A DNA stretch of 64,000 nt, from assembly GCA_021405325.1 (NCBI GenBank), contig QWII01000009.1:1-64000 (forward strand), given 5' to 3'. This document shows positions 28,485 through 37,410 of the stretch, in pieces. The stretch is from Caldilinea sp. CFX5 (GTDB lineage: Bacteria > Chloroflexota > Anaerolineae > Caldilineales > Caldilineaceae). The notes below the pieces were generated by a model. The model was not told where the DNA came from, made no database searches, and was given only the letters and a program-made list of their open reading frames with translations. The stretch's first letter is position 1. Each line of letters begins with the position of its first letter. The translations under genes and the position numbers were made by a program.

Positions 28485-30020
28485 TCACTGCCCGCCCGCT
28501 TCAGCCGTTTTCCCCTCATAGATCGCCGGGTCGCGACCATAAAGCAAAGTTGTTTCCCGTAGACGGGCCGCCACCAACCCATTCAGTTGATCCATCGTAA
28601 AGCGCCAAGTCCAATTCCCTTCAGCGCGACCGGGGAAGTTCATGCGCGCGCTGGAATCCAAGCTCAATAGATCCTGTAGGGGCGCCAACGCCATCACCGC
28701 TACGCTACGGAAAGCGGCATCCAGCAAAGTCCAAGCGGGATCGTGTCCATCGGTGCGCAGATAGCGGCGGAAATGATCGCGCTCATGTTCAGTGGAGCTG
28801 CCCTGATACCAGCCGACCGTGGTGTCATTGTCATGGGTGCCGGTGTAGACGACAAAGTTGGGCGTATAGTTGTGGGGCAGGAATTTATCGCTGGCGTCGG
28901 TGCTAAAGGCGAATTGGAGAATCTTCATGCCCGGCAGGTTGAATTGGTTGCGCAATTCGATCACATCGGGCGTAATCTCCCCCAAATCCTCGGCGATGAT
29001 GGGCAGCGTGCCCAGTGCCTGCTCAATGGCGGTAAAAAGATCGGCGCCCGGCCCTTTGACCCACTGGCCCTTGATCGCCGTTTTCTCGTCGGCGGGAATC
29101 TCCCAGTAACCGGCAAAGCCGCGGAAGTGGTCAATACGCACAATATCATAAAGTTGCAAAGCCGCCCGAATCCGGCGCAGCCACCAGGCGTAACCATTCG
29201 CCTTCATCTTGTCCCAGCGGTAGAGCGGATTGCCCCACAGTTGTCCTGTGGCGCTAAAATAGTCCGGCGGCACCCCGGCAACGACCGTAGGTTGAAAGGT
29301 CTCATCCAGGAAAAATTCGCCGGGGTTTGTCCAGGTGTCGGCGCTGTCCATCGCCACAAAAATAGGGATGTCGCCGATAATTTGGATCTCTTTGGCGTTG
29401 GCATAACTTTTGAGTTGTTGCCACTGGCGGAAGAAGAGCCATTGGTTAAATTTGTGGGCATGAATTGCCGTGGCATGGGCGCTTTTCGCCGCTTGTAACG
29501 CCGCCGGTTGGCGACTGCGCAACGGCATCGGCCACTGCGTCCACGGTTGCCCATTGTGCGCATCTTTCAACGCCATAAAGAGGGCGAAATCATCCAGCCA
29601 CGCCGCCTGTTCCTGACAGAATTGGTCAAAGTCAGCGCGTTGGGTCGCCGTGGCTTGCCGGCTGAAGATGGTCGCCACCTGGCGCAACAAGGGTAATTTC
29701 CAGTTGTAGATCGCGCCGTAATCCACACGGTCGTTGGGGAAACGGGGCGCCTGGTCGAGCAGGGCTTGCGACAAAAGACCATCTTGCACCAGCGCTTCCA
29801 CGCTAATCAAATAAGGATTGCCGGCAAAGGTGCTAAAGCTTTGATAGGGGCTATCGCCGTAGCCGGTCGGGCCTAGCGGTAAAACCTGCCAGAGTGTTTG
29901 CCGCGTCTGGTGCAAAAAATCGACCCAATCAGACGCGGCTTGATTGAGGGCGCCAATGCCATAGCGGCCCGGCAGCGAGGTCGGATGTAACAAAATGCCA
30001 CTCCGGCGTTGATACTCCAT
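28485..30020 (-). CDS. malQ: 4-alpha-glucanotransferase (amylomaltase, GH77)
   Basis: A 511-residue cytoplasmic enzyme of normal length that moves maltosyl or longer alpha-1,4-glucan pieces between chains, in glycogen or maltodextrin use. The N-terminus RRSGILLHPTSLPGRYGIG and the SPYQSFSTFAGNPYLI segment are diagnostic. The nucleophile Asp is in IVRIDHFRGF (about residue 297), the acid/base Glu in IIAEDLGEI, and the third carboxylate in TGTHDNDTT. AAGGAAG precedes the ATG. It converges on the glycosyltransferase cluster, with only about 11 bp between the stops. An 8-nt stuttering repeat lies upstream. Confidence 0.96.
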   Translation of the reverse strand: MEYQRRSGILLHPTSLPGRYGIGALNQAASDWVDFLHQTRQTLWQVLPLGPTGYGDSPYQSFSTFAGNPYLISVEALVQDGLLSQALLDQAPRFPNDRVDYGAIYNWKLPLLRQVATIFSRQATATQRADFDQFCQEQAAWLDDFALFMALKDAHNGQPWTQWPMPLRSRQPAALQAAKSAHATAIHAHKFNQWLFFRQWQQLKSYANAKEIQIIGDIPIFVAMDSADTWTNPGEFFLDETFQPTVVAGVPPDYFSATGQLWGNPLYRWDKMKANGYAWWLRRIRAALQLYDIVRIDHFRGFAGYWEIPADEKTAIKGQWVKGPGADLFTAIEQALGTLPIIAEDLGEITPDVIELRNQFNLPGMKILQFAFSTDASDKFLPHNYTPNFVVYTGTHDNDTTVGWYQGSSTEHERDHFRRYLRTDGHDPAWTLLDAAFRSVAVMALAPLQDLLSLDSSARMNFPGRAEGNWTWRFTMDQLNGLVAARLRETTLLYGRDPAIYEGKTAEAGGQ

Positions 30021-30036
30021 AGCACTTCCTTTCTAT

Positions 30037-30129
30037 AGGTAGGCAGGTAGGCAGGTAGACAGGTAGATAGGTAGATAGGTAGACAGGTAGATACGTCCTA
30101 TTCCCTGTGTACCTGTCTACCTATCTACC
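30037..30129. repeat. Stuttering inverted repeat, GGTAGACA 8-nt units
   Basis: Seven or so direct 8-nt units (GGTAGGCA, GGTAGACA, GGTAGATA) are followed by complementary units (ACCTGTCT, ACCTATCT). It fills the gap between the rhomboid gene stop and the malQ start on the minus strand and reaches the last codons of the rhomboid gene. The repeat at 33485 uses the same unit. Confidence 0.85.
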
Positions 30130-30943
30130 CGGATAAGATCCGTTGTGAGACAAATATAACGCCAACCCACAAAAGGACAAAGTGCCCTACCACCCAGAGC
30201 GCTTCCAGCACGGGGCGATGGCGCTTTTGCAGGGGCTGATTGCCGATTTGTATGTCGGGATATTGATAAGTCGGTAGCAGCCCCAGCGCAACGACGGCGC
30301 CGCCGATCAAGCCGCCGATGTGACCGGCATTGTCGATTTGGGCATTGGTAAAGCCAAAGACGAGATTCAAGCCAATGACCATGAGTACATTTTGCAAAAC
30401 AGCGCGACCTTCGTCGCCAAAATTCTCACGATAGCGCCAGAAGTAGACTGCCGTTGCCCCTGCCAGCCCAAAGATAGCCCCGGATGCCCCGACCGAAATT
30501 TCGGGTGAAGTGGCAAAGCTGGCAAAACTGCCCCACAACCCGCCAAGCAGATAGATGAGCAAAAAACGGCCATGGCCAAAATAGCGCTCAACATTGACCC
30601 CCAGGGCGATTAGGGCGTAGACATTGAAGAGCAGATGGAGGATGTCGCCGTGTAACACCGTCGCGGTCAAGAGGCGCCACACTTCGCCCTGGGCAATCAA
30701 CTCATTGACTTTGGCGCCAAAGATCACCAGGGTCGGTAACAGGTTGGTCAGCAGGTTCCAGTTGCCAAATTGCAGCAGGCCAAAGAGAACCGTCACCAGA
30801 AACATGGCAACATTGATGCCCAACACAAGCCAAGTCAGGCGCGGTCGCGTCACGGGAATAAAAAAACGACGTTGTTCGATGAGCGGCGGCTCATCCAGCC
30901 CGCCCGGTCGCGTCAACCAGGGATCGGTCGATCGATCATTCAT
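30125..30943 (-). CDS. Rhomboid family intramembrane serine protease
   Basis: A 272-residue protein with about six or seven membrane helices. The catalytic Ser is S154 in VGASGAIFGLAGA (GxSG), the catalytic His is H208 in NAGHIGGLIGG, and H103/N107 lie in HLLFNVYAL on the second helix, as in bacterial rhomboids. It cuts single-pass membrane proteins within the membrane; the substrate is unknown. It lies 15 bp downstream of gmk on the same strand, so the two are probably co-transcribed. The soluble N-terminus of about 35 residues has no recognisable domain. Confidence 0.93.
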   Translation of the reverse strand: MNDRSTDPWLTRPGGLDEPPLIEQRRFFIPVTRPRLTWLVLGINVAMFLVTVLFGLLQFGNWNLLTNLLPTLVIFGAKVNELIAQGEVWRLLTATVLHGDILHLLFNVYALIALGVNVERYFGHGRFLLIYLLGGLWGSFASFATSPEISVGASGAIFGLAGATAVYFWRYRENFGDEGRAVLQNVLMVIGLNLVFGFTNAQIDNAGHIGGLIGGAVVALGLLPTYQYPDIQIGNQPLQKRHRPVLEALWVVGHFVLLWVGVIFVSQRILSG

Positions 30944-30958
30944 GCGTTGATCACTCCC

Positions 30959-31612
30959 CTATAACACAACCGGCGTCCAGTCGACACGGCTCTTTTCGGC
31001 GCTGATGATGCTCATTACTTTACCCACCGTCTCATCCAGCGCATCGACACAGTTGACGACCACATAGTCAAACTCGCCGATGCGTTTCAACTCTTGGCGG
31101 GCCGTGGCAATGCGCATCTTCAATTTACCGGGGTCTTCGGTTTTGCGATCACGCAGGCGGCGCACCAACTCTTCTTCATTCTCGGCAATCAAAAAGATGG
31201 TGATGGCGTTCGGCACTAATTTGCGGATGGTCGCCGCACCCTGCACGTCGATCCGCATAATCACATCCAGGCCGCTGGCCAGCGCCTCGCGCACATGCTT
31301 CTTGGGAATGCCCTTGTAATCGCCATAGACGACCGCATATTCGAGCAGATCATTATTCTCGATCATCTCGGCAAATTCGCCCATGGAGACAAAGTGATAA
31401 TCCACCCCGTCAATCTCGGTGGGCCGCTTGGGGCGCGTCGTCGCTGTGACCACAAAGTAGAAGGGATGGTTGCTCTGCTTCATGCGATTGATCGTCGCAT
31501 CTTTACCGACACCGCTGGGACCGGAGATCACCACCAACACCGGGTGGGGGTTGTTGACTCTTGAATAAAGCGCCTCGACTTCATGATCCTTGTCCGAAAT
31601 CGATGTCACCAT
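30959..31612 (-). CDS. gmk: Guanylate kinase
   Basis: A 217-residue enzyme that converts GMP and ATP to GDP and ADP in purine nucleotide supply. The P-loop is GPSGVGKDA (31-39). The GMP-binding stretch TATTRPKRPTEIDGVDYHF and the segment MRIDVQGAATIRKL follow in the usual order. ATG 31612 is chosen because AGGA lies 5 nt upstream; a GTG at 31624 also exists. The N-terminus is about 25 residues longer than in compact family members. It heads a unit with the rhomboid gene. A perfect palindrome of 34 nt lies upstream at 31644. Confidence 0.96.
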   Translation of the reverse strand: MVTSISDKDHEVEALYSRVNNPHPVLVVISGPSGVGKDATINRMKQSNHPFYFVVTATTRPKRPTEIDGVDYHFVSMGEFAEMIENNDLLEYAVVYGDYKGIPKKHVREALASGLDVIMRIDVQGAATIRKLVPNAITIFLIAENEEELVRRLRDRKTEDPGKLKMRIATARQELKRIGEFDYVVVNCVDALDETVGKVMSIISAEKSRVDWTPVVL

Positions 31613-31643
31613 TATGTTCCTCACTACCTTCTTAGCCTCGTTT

Positions 31644-31677
31644 ATCGTAGGGGCAAGATATATCTTGCCCCTACGAT
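31644..31677. repeat. Perfect 34-nt palindrome upstream of gmk
   Basis: ATCGTAGGGGCAAGATA is followed directly by its reverse complement, with no spacer. It lies between the divergent gmk and fmdB genes. It resembles dispersed palindromes of environmental Chloroflexota and could be a miniature mobile element or a processing hairpin. Confidence 0.9.
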
Positions 31678-31731
31678 GCAGAACAAGTTTACTTCATTCG
31701 TAAATGACAAAACCTACACAGGGCCGGGCGT

Positions 31732-31760
31732 TTGCCGCTTCCTATGGAACTTAGTATAAT
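31732..31760 (+). promoter_or_regulatory. Predicted promoter of fmdB
   Basis: TTGCCG (31732-31737) and a perfect TATAAT (31755-31760) are 17 bp apart. The transcript would begin near 31767 and carry a leader of about 170 nt that contains the long hairpin at 31794-31856. Confidence 0.6.
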
Positions 31761-31793
31761 GTGTTTCATAACTATTTTGTAAAGCGCCCACCG

Positions 31794-31856
31794 CCTGTTC
31801 CATACTTAATGGAAAACAATTAACTATTAATTATTTTCCATTAAGTATGGAACAGG
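31794..31856. repeat. Long hairpin in the fmdB leader
   Basis: Arms of 30 nt at 31794-31823 and 31827-31856 pair with one mismatch across a 3-nt loop. It lies between the predicted fmdB promoter and the gene, so it would form in the RNA leader. It may also be a miniature inverted-repeat element. Confidence 0.9.
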
Positions 31857-31939
31857 TTCTAAGTATATGTCAGGCAGGCTGTGAGTGAAAATCTGTTCAC
31901 CGATTGGTATCGGTATGTAAGGAGTGGAGCAGGAAACCT

Positions 31940-32377
31940 ATGCCGATTTACGAGTATTTCTGTCTTGATTGTCGCAAGCGGGTCAGCGTCTTCTTTCGCA
32001 CCATGAGCGCGGCCAGCAGCACCCAACCCCACTGTCCCCGCTGTGAGGGGGTGCGCCTGCATCGGCTCGTCAGCCGTGTGGCCGTCATGAAATCCGAAGA
32101 GAGTCGTCTAGAGAATATGGCCGATCCGTCGATGATGGCGGGGTTGGAAAATGAAGATCCGCGCGCCCTCGCCAGCTTTATGCGCCGCATGAGCAACGAA
32201 ATGGGTGAGCCGCTGGATGCCGAAATGACCGAGATGATCGACCGCCTGGAATCCGGCGAAAGCCCTGAGTCCATTGAGCAATCCATGCCCGAACTAGCCG
32301 ACAGCGCCGGCATGGGTGGGATGGGCGGCATGGGCGCCGGGATGGGTGGCGGCGGCTTGAGTGCGTTTGATGAGTAG
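31940..32377 (+). CDS. FmdB family zinc-ribbon protein
   Basis: A 145-residue protein that begins MPIYEYFCLDCRKRV with the paired cysteines CLDC and CPRC of the FmdB/CxxC zinc ribbon, as in the regulator-like family found across bacteria. The rest is acidic and helical (DPRALASFMRRMSNEMGEP and on), and the C-terminus is rich in Gly and Met. The ATG at 31940 is chosen over an earlier one at 31904 because AGGA lies just upstream and the family start motif follows directly. The role is not established; a regulatory or RNA/protein-binding role is usually assumed. It is transcribed apart from both neighbours. Confidence 0.88.
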   Translation: MPIYEYFCLDCRKRVSVFFRTMSAASSTQPHCPRCEGVRLHRLVSRVAVMKSEESRLENMADPSMMAGLENEDPRALASFMRRMSNEMGEPLDAEMTEMIDRLESGESPESIEQSMPELADSAGMGGMGGMGAGMGGGGLSAFDE

Positions 32378-32411
32378 CAAGTAGGCAGTGGCAGGTAAAT
32401 AGCTAGTTCGG

Positions 32412-32741
32412 TTAAATCCGTTCAAAGTGATCGACGGTGTAGACAAAGATGGTGGCGCCGCCGACATGTTTTTCCACCGGTCGTGGAATGTTCACTTCCC
32501 CCGGCTCCATCACCGGCGGCAAGGGGGTGACATATTGAATGCGTGTGGGGCAACTCTCCCGAATGACGCCCAATAGTTCCTCAACCTTCTCATCCGCAAC
32601 GCCACAAAAGAGGGTGGTGTTGCCCACACGCAAAAAGCCGCCGGACGAATTCACAATCGTCACCGAAAAGCCCCGGCGCGCCAGTCGGTCAATCACATTG
32701 CGGCTGTCCTCGTTGTTGATAATCGCCATGACCATTTTCAT
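32412..32741 (-). CDS. darA: Cyclic-di-AMP receptor of the DarA (YaaQ/PstA) family
   Basis: A 109-residue PII-like protein, the exact length usual for the family. It has the N-terminal MKMVMAIINNEDSRNVIDRL, the Gly-rich NSSGGFLRVGNTTLFCGV and the C-terminal GGATIFVYTVDHFERI. Family members bind c-di-AMP as trimers and signal to partners that are still poorly known. The upstream ORF extension is discarded because the conserved family start is at 32741. It follows tmk on the same strand, matching the tmk-darA order known from Firmicutes. The leader contains a short run of GTGTTGC repeats. Confidence 0.92.
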   Translation of the reverse strand: MKMVMAIINNEDSRNVIDRLARRGFSVTIVNSSGGFLRVGNTTLFCGVADEKVEELLGVIRESCPTRIQYVTPLPPVMEPGEVNIPRPVEKHVGGATIFVYTVDHFERI

Positions 32742-32836
32742 GAGTAAATCTATCTCCGTGTTGCGTGTTGCGTGTTGCGTGCAACGAATCAATCGCCAAA
32801 CTTTATAATAGCCGCAATAGGTGAGATTTGCATAAT

Positions 32837-33460
32837 TCAACCGTCACGCAACAACATCATCACCTGCTGCCAAATCGCCTGATGAACCTGCTCGATACTT
32901 TGGCTGGCATCCACCACCAGCCAGCGTTCGGGTTCGGCGGCGACGAGGGCGTAGAAACCCTCGCGCACCCGCTGGTGAAAGGCAAGTTGCTCGGCTTCCA
33001 TGCGATTCCATTCGGCGCCGGCGCTTTTGCGTTGGAGACCGGCGGCAACGGGGATGTCGAGAAAGATGGTTAAATGAGGACGGACGCCCTGCGTAGCATA
33101 GCCAATTAATAAGTTCAGATCAGTCAGGCTCAGGTTACGACCATAGCCTTGATAAGCCAGGGTGCTATCGGCAAAGCGATCACAGAGGACAATCTTACCG
33201 GCGCTGAGGGCGGGTTGCACGATCTCATCGACCAACTGGGCGCGCGCCGCATTAAAAAGCAACGCCTCCGCCCGTGACGACATGGCGCCATGACTGGGAT
33301 CAAGCAAGATCGAACGAATCGCATTCCCAATCGCGGTGCCGCCAGGCTCGCGCGTCGCGACAACCTGGCGGCCTTGTTCTTCTAATGCCTGCTGCAGGAG
33401 ACGCAACTGCGTCGTCTTCCCGCCCCCCTCCGGCCCTTCAAAGGTAATAAATCGACTCAC
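32837..33460 (-). CDS. tmk: Thymidylate kinase
   Basis: A 207-residue enzyme that phosphorylates dTMP to dTDP for DNA synthesis. The P-loop is FEGPEGGGKTTQ (7-18), the DR motif is CDRFADSTLAYQGYGR (about 92-107), and an Arg-containing lid region (RKSAGAEWNRME) follows. The length is normal. The gene precedes darA by about 95 bp on the minus strand, a conserved pairing. Upstream lies a GGTAGACA-type stuttering repeat that separates it from the SpoIIIAA/R3H gene. Confidence 0.96.
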   Translation of the reverse strand: MSRFITFEGPEGGGKTTQLRLLQQALEEQGRQVVATREPGGTAIGNAIRSILLDPSHGAMSSRAEALLFNAARAQLVDEIVQPALSAGKIVLCDRFADSTLAYQGYGRNLSLTDLNLLIGYATQGVRPHLTIFLDIPVAAGLQRKSAGAEWNRMEAEQLAFHQRVREGFYALVAAEPERWLVVDASQSIEQVHQAIWQQVMMLLRDG

Positions 33461-33484
33461 GGTTGAGCCTTCTGTTGGGGTGAC

Positions 33485-33591
33485 GGGTAAACAGGTAGAC
33501 AGGTAAACAGGTCGATAGGTTGATAAGCTTCTACCTATCGACCTGTCTACCTGTTTACCTGTTTACCTGTCTACCTATCTACCTGTCCACC
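33485..33591. repeat. Stuttering inverted repeat, GGTAGACA/GGTAAACA 8-nt units
   Basis: Direct 8-nt units (GGTAAACA, GGTAGACA, GGTCGATA, GGTTGATA) meet a complementary series (ACCTATCG, ACCTGTCT, ACCTGTTT and on), with AGCTT near the centre. It lies between the SpoIIIAA/R3H gene stop and the tmk start. It shares its unit with the repeat at 30037. Confidence 0.88.
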
Positions 33592-33594
33592 TTG

Positions 33595-35241
33595 TCATTC
33601 TTGTCGGAAGATCCGCACCCGCCGATACGGCTCGCGGCCATAGCTGTGACTCAGCAGGTTGGCGGCGCGCACCAGTTGGTGCTGTTGGCTGCGGATGGCG
33701 GCGGAGCGGGGCTGGAGTTCAATGGTGTTTTCGCCATTGAGCACCTGCTGGATGCCCTCCTGCGCCTCCCGCATCGCTTCGGTGAAAGTATCCACCGGCT
33801 CGGTCGGAATCTGGAAGATGTCCACCAAGCACTGTTCCATCTGCGTCACCGTGTTGCTGCGCAGCACATAGATCGGTACATTGCGCCGCTCGGCATCCAT
33901 CAAGGGTTGCGGCTGCTGGCGGTAGTAATTTTTCAGCGTGATGACCACATCGGCCTGGCTCAGGTTATCGACAATCTGAATCGGTACATTGAGCGTGCCG
34001 GCGGCTGAACGCAGGCGGTTTTGCCCGATGCCATAGGGATAGACCCGGACAATGCGCGAGGCGGATTTTTCCTCCTCCGGCTCCTCGTCAACGACATACT
34101 CAGCAATGGCGCTCTTGGCTTCCCAGCGCTCGTAACCATTGCCATTGCTTTCGACGGCGCCTTTACCATTTTGCCAGGTTTCGCGATGGCGGCGATGTTT
34201 GCCGGTCTTGGCGCCGGCGCGCTCCACCGCCTCGGCGACGACCGCCTTTTCAATGTGCAGTTGCCCCTCATCGTCCATGCGCCGCGATTCGGGCGCCAAC
34301 GCACGGCCACGCAGGAAAGCATCGACCGCCGCGCCGACATCATGATGGATGACCACATGTTGGCGATCTTGAATTTCAACCAGCACATCAAAGGTGGGCG
34401 GCGCTTTGCGTTCCAAAACACTCTTCTGTGTGCCACGACGCCGCGCCTCTTCATCCGAGAGCGTCACTGATTCGATGCCGCCGACCAGATCACTGAGCGT
34501 CGGGTTCATCAACAGATTTTCCAACGAATTGCCGTGAGCGGTGCCGATCAGTTGGACGCCGCGTTCGGCAATCGTGCGAGCGGCGATGGCTTCTTCCGAG
34601 CGCCCGATTTCGTCGATAATGATCACTTGGGGCATATGGTTTTCCACCGCCTCGATCATCACTTCATGTTGCAGCGTCGTTTCCCGTACCTGCATCCGGC
34701 GCGCGCGACCAATGGCCGGGTGGGGAATGTCGCCATCACCGGCGATTTCGTTGCTGGTATCAACAATGACCACGCGGCGCTCTTCCCCACGTACACGAGC
34801 CGCCTCACGCAGCAAAGTCGTCTTGCCGACGCCGGGGCGACCAAGCAGCAAAATGCTCTTATCGCTCATGACAATGTCTTTGATGATCTCGATGGTGCCA
34901 TAGACGGCGCGACCGACGCGGCAGGTCAAGCCGATAATCTTTCCTTTGCGGTTGCGAATGGCCGAGATGCGATGAAGCGTGCGCTCAATGCCGGCCCGAT
35001 TATCTGAACCGAAGTCGCCAATCTGGTCAATGACCATTTGGATGTCATCGGTGGTTACTTCCGTATCGCTGAGATAAAGCTCGCCCCCCTGGGCAAAGCG
35101 CGCCTCCGGCAGCCGGCCCACGTCCATGATCACTTCGATCAATTCGGAAGCGCGGTTGGCCTCTTCCAGGGCGGCATGAATGCGCGGCGGCAGAATGGCA
35201 AGCAGCAAGTCAAGGTCGTCTGTAATTTGTAGGGTTGTCAT
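33595..35241 (-). CDS. SpoIIIAA-like AAA ATPase with C-terminal R3H domain (Ycf45-like)
   Basis: A 548-residue cytoplasmic protein. Residues 1-110 form a conserved N-terminal region ([17 protein letters not shown]). An ATPase core follows with Walker [10 protein letters not shown] (134-142), Walker [14 protein letters not shown] (about 200) and LIGTAHGN. A variable charged middle comes next. The C-terminus [19 protein letters not shown] fits an R3H nucleic-acid-binding motif (Arg, three residues, His). The layout matches the Ycf45/R3H proteins of cyanobacteria and Chloroflexota, related to the sporulation ATPase SpoIIIAA. The cellular role is unknown. The start at 35241 begins the conserved part; the frame is open to 35361 and no clear ribosome-binding site decides between them. 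Confidence 0.85.
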   Translation of the reverse strand: MTTLQITDDLDLLLAILPPRIHAALEEANRASELIEVIMDVGRLPEARFAQGGELYLSDTEVTTDDIQMVIDQIGDFGSDNRAGIERTLHRISAIRNRKGKIIGLTCRVGRAVYGTIEIIKDIVMSDKSILLLGRPGVGKTTLLREAARVRGEERRVVIVDTSNEIAGDGDIPHPAIGRARRMQVRETTLQHEVMIEAVENHMPQVIIIDEIGRSEEAIAARTIAERGVQLIGTAHGNSLENLLMNPTLSDLVGGIESVTLSDEEARRRGTQKSVLERKAPPTFDVLVEIQDRQHVVIHHDVGAAVDAFLRGRALAPESRRMDDEGQLHIEKAVVAEAVERAGAKTGKHRRHRETWQNGKGAVESNGNGYERWEAKSAIAEYVVDEEPEEEKSASRIVRVYPYGIGQNRLRSAAGTLNVPIQIVDNLSQADVVITLKNYYRQQPQPLMDAERRNVPIYVLRSNTVTQMEQCLVDIFQIPTEPVDTFTEAMREAQEGIQQVLNGENTIELQPRSAAIRSQQHQLVRAANLLSHSYGREPYRRVRIFRQE

Positions 35242-35561
35242 ATCACTGTTGTCACTACGGTTGCTATTGTGGGATCGGATCTCACGTAACATTGGTGTAC
35301 TTAACGTTGGTGTACTTTTGGGTAAGTCGGTTGTAGTAGTATATCTAGAAGTCACAAGCATTCCTCAACAGTTGATTGGGGGTTACTCACTTGACAAGAC
35401 GATCCATTCACGACGGTATTGTTATGCTACCTATGAAACGGGTAGGGTATAGTTGATGTTCCCAAAATCAGGTTAGCATTGACTTAGCGTTGCATTAGCG
35501 TCATGTTAACAATACTGTGATGCGACAAAAAAGTTGCAACGGGTCAGTCGGCCGGCGTCTG
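35242..35561. other. Intergenic region upstream of the SpoIIIAA-like gene
   Basis: No gene is evident. Near the left end the 11-mer TTGGTGTACTT occurs twice within 30 bp (about 35292-35320), and around 35470-35510 there is a loose repetition of TTAGCGT/TTAGCAT. These might be regulatory or be part of an extended N-terminus of the ATPase. Confidence 0.3.
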
Positions 35562-36611
35562 TTACACTTTTGGCGGCGCAGTCGGTAACGCAATCCCCTC
35601 CTGGGCAGACAAGGTGAAAGGCGCGGCGACCACCTCCGGTACAGCTTCCAACACGGGCGACAAGACCGGCTCGGTCACTTTTGCCCATTGCAGCAGATGC
35701 TTGGTCATCTTGGCGCGATCGGTAAAAGGCGCAAAGCCATAGTCCGCCAACACACTGCCCATGGCGCCATGATAGTCGCGCACACCGATATAAATGGGCA
35801 ACCGCACATTGAGTTGCTGCCAAATTTCAGTGAGCGCAAAGCCGATCAGTTGGTGCAGGTGTTGGGTGTTTACCTCGGTTGGATGATGCCAGAGTTGCAA
35901 CCAGATGCCACGTCTGCCGTAACCAATACGAAGACAACCATATAGCTCTCCTCTCTCTTCCAGCACAAAACTACTACGGACGAATGGTTGCCACCAATCC
36001 AAAATGGGTGGTTGCAACTCATGATCAACCTGCAACCCTTCCGCCTGTTGCACGGCCGGCGGCGTCGCTTGGGCATAGAGCCGCCGCAAGGCCCAATCAT
36101 CCTGCTTCTGTTGCGGTCGAATGTTGGCCGTCAACTGATGGGCGAAGGATTCGGCCCCTTGTGCCGGTAAGCGCCAGATGGTTTGGTGGGTGTAGGTGCG
36201 AAAGCCCACATGCATAAAGGTGTTGACGATGATCGGCTGATCCGGAACATCGGCATAGATACGTACCAGTTGTTGCTGCGTCGCCTCGTTGATGTAATGC
36301 GATAAGAGCTTCTCCCAAATGGCCGGATGACCACGCGCCGTGTCCAGCGCCGGGGCAAGCAAAAGAATATCGGATTCTGGACGTCCTGGGCGTTTTTGCG
36401 CTTGCAGAAAGCCGCTGCGCGCAAGCTCATGGGTGCGTTGTTGCAAGACATAGGTTGCGACTTTGGCGTCATTCCAAGGCACAATCGCCGTTAAAGCGGC
36501 GCCAAGCACTGAATAAGGCTGCGACAACGCCAGACTGGCATTGAGCTTTGTGGCTTGCCTACTCAGGCTGTGAATTAGAAAAAAATCGCCAAGTCGAAAA
36601 GGGCGGATCAC
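35562..36611 (-). CDS. GNAT-like acetyltransferase superfamily protein
   Basis: A 349-residue soluble protein that begins MIRPFRLGDFFLIHSLSRQ, the N-terminal strand-helix pattern common in GNAT proteins. Around residues 80-160 there are LLLAPAL, then a helix, then PIIVNTFMHVGFRTYTHQTIW, resembling the last part of a GNAT fold where a substrate-side strand follows acetyl-CoA binding. A second, weaker GNAT-like half may follow (LYGCLRIGYGRRGIWLQLW through DYHGAMGSVLADYGFAPF). The typical pyrophosphate loop is not obvious. Function and substrate unknown. It is transcribed alone, with a palindrome-rich region upstream. Confidence 0.55.
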   Translation of the reverse strand: MIRPFRLGDFFLIHSLSRQATKLNASLALSQPYSVLGAALTAIVPWNDAKVATYVLQQRTHELARSGFLQAQKRPGRPESDILLLAPALDTARGHPAIWEKLLSHYINEATQQQLVRIYADVPDQPIIVNTFMHVGFRTYTHQTIWRLPAQGAESFAHQLTANIRPQQKQDDWALRRLYAQATPPAVQQAEGLQVDHELQPPILDWWQPFVRSSFVLEERGELYGCLRIGYGRRGIWLQLWHHPTEVNTQHLHQLIGFALTEIWQQLNVRLPIYIGVRDYHGAMGSVLADYGFAPFTDRAKMTKHLLQWAKVTEPVLSPVLEAVPEVVAAPFTLSAQEGIALPTAPPKV

Positions 36612-36748
36612 CTAGGTGGTTGCTCCTTTACAGGAGTGACAAATGGTCAGCGCTCCTAGCGGTTGCCTATCCCTTCTGTGCGGCAACATAGGAAGTGCAA
36701 AGCCGACCACCAATGCTTTTCATAACTATGCTTTCATAACTATTCCGC

Positions 36749-36783
36749 CTGCGCCTAGCCGGTCCGTGACCGGCTAGGCGCAG
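36749..36783. repeat. Palindrome of the CCGGTCCGTGACCGG family (copy 1)
   Basis: 16-nt arms at 36749-36764 and 36768-36783 (core CCTAGCCGGTC) have a 3-nt loop and are bordered by AACTATT/AATAGTT. Related copies lie at 50849-50931 and 51908-51967. It sits between the GNAT-like and cold-shock genes; the rest of that gap (36612-36901) shows nothing else clear. Confidence 0.88.
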
Positions 36784-36901
36784 AATAGTTACTGCTTTTC
36801 ATGGCGCCATTATACTCGATTTTCCCCAATCTGACAAGTAGTCTTTTATACGAAACTTGGTCGTTAGGAACAAGAAAGCGCGCTCTAGCCTTACGGGTTG
36901 A

Positions 36902-37261
36902 TCAAGCCGTCTCCAAGACGACAACCGCTTGCGCTGCCGGCCCTTGTTCGTTGGCGCCAACCGTAAATTCGACCAGCAGATCAGGCTGCAAACGCCCCTG
37001 CTCCACTGCCGTGCGGTGGACATAGAGATCAGGCTGCTGGTGGCGGGTGATAAAACCATAGCCCTTCTGCCGGTTGTACCATTTCACCATGCCCCGCTCC
37101 CGACCCGGCGGCGGCAAGAGTTGACGGCAGCCGGCACAATGACGCGCCGTCCCCGCCGCCGGGTCGCGCTGGTGTTGTTCTTCGATTGACCAGAGGAAGG
37201 AGATGCCGCACCGCTCACAATAGCGGGTCTCATCTTGCGGTTGGTCGTTCTGCTTTGCCAT
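36902..37261 (-). CDS. Zinc-ribbon cold-shock-domain protein
   Basis: A 119-residue protein. Residues 15-45 form a zinc ribbon (CERC and CAGC). Residues 57-117 form a cold-shock domain with RNP1 KWYNRQKGYGFI and RNP2 LYVHRTAV. Single-stranded nucleic-acid binding is expected from the domain, in RNA folding or stress response. The loop after RNP1 is degenerate relative to canonical CspA but keeps the aromatic residues. The combination is common in Chloroflexota. It is a single gene, divergent from the tRNA-Cys locus. Confidence 0.9.
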   Translation of the reverse strand: MAKQNDQPQDETRYCERCGISFLWSIEEQHQRDPAAGTARHCAGCRQLLPPPGRERGMVKWYNRQKGYGFITRHQQPDLYVHRTAVEQGRLQPDLLVEFTVGANEQGPAAQAVVVLETA

Positions 37262-37346
37262 GAATCTGCCTGCACTGCTTTCTCAATTTGACAATTCACT
37301 GTTTCACTGGTACTATTCTACCACTGTCCGTGAGATGCCGCACATT

Positions 37347-37410
37347 CAGTCGTCCGCAGTCGCCAGTCCAAAGTCCAGAGTCGGGTCAGACGGTGTTGCG
37401 TTCTACTGAC
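37347..37410. repeat. Dispersed imperfect palindrome (copy 1), upstream of tRNA-Cys
   Basis: It contains CGTCCGCAGTCGCC, AGTCCAGAGTC and GTTGCGTTCTACTGAC. The order of these words is shared with copies at 45784-45860 and 48617-48694. This copy is the most degraded and shortest. It lies in the gap between the cold-shock gene and tRNA-Cys, which otherwise shows no gene. Confidence 0.65.

Noticed and set aside
30037..33591. CRISPR-like short direct repeats (GGTAGACA runs)
   Set aside because: Units are 8 nt with no spacers and form a palindrome; there are no cas genes.
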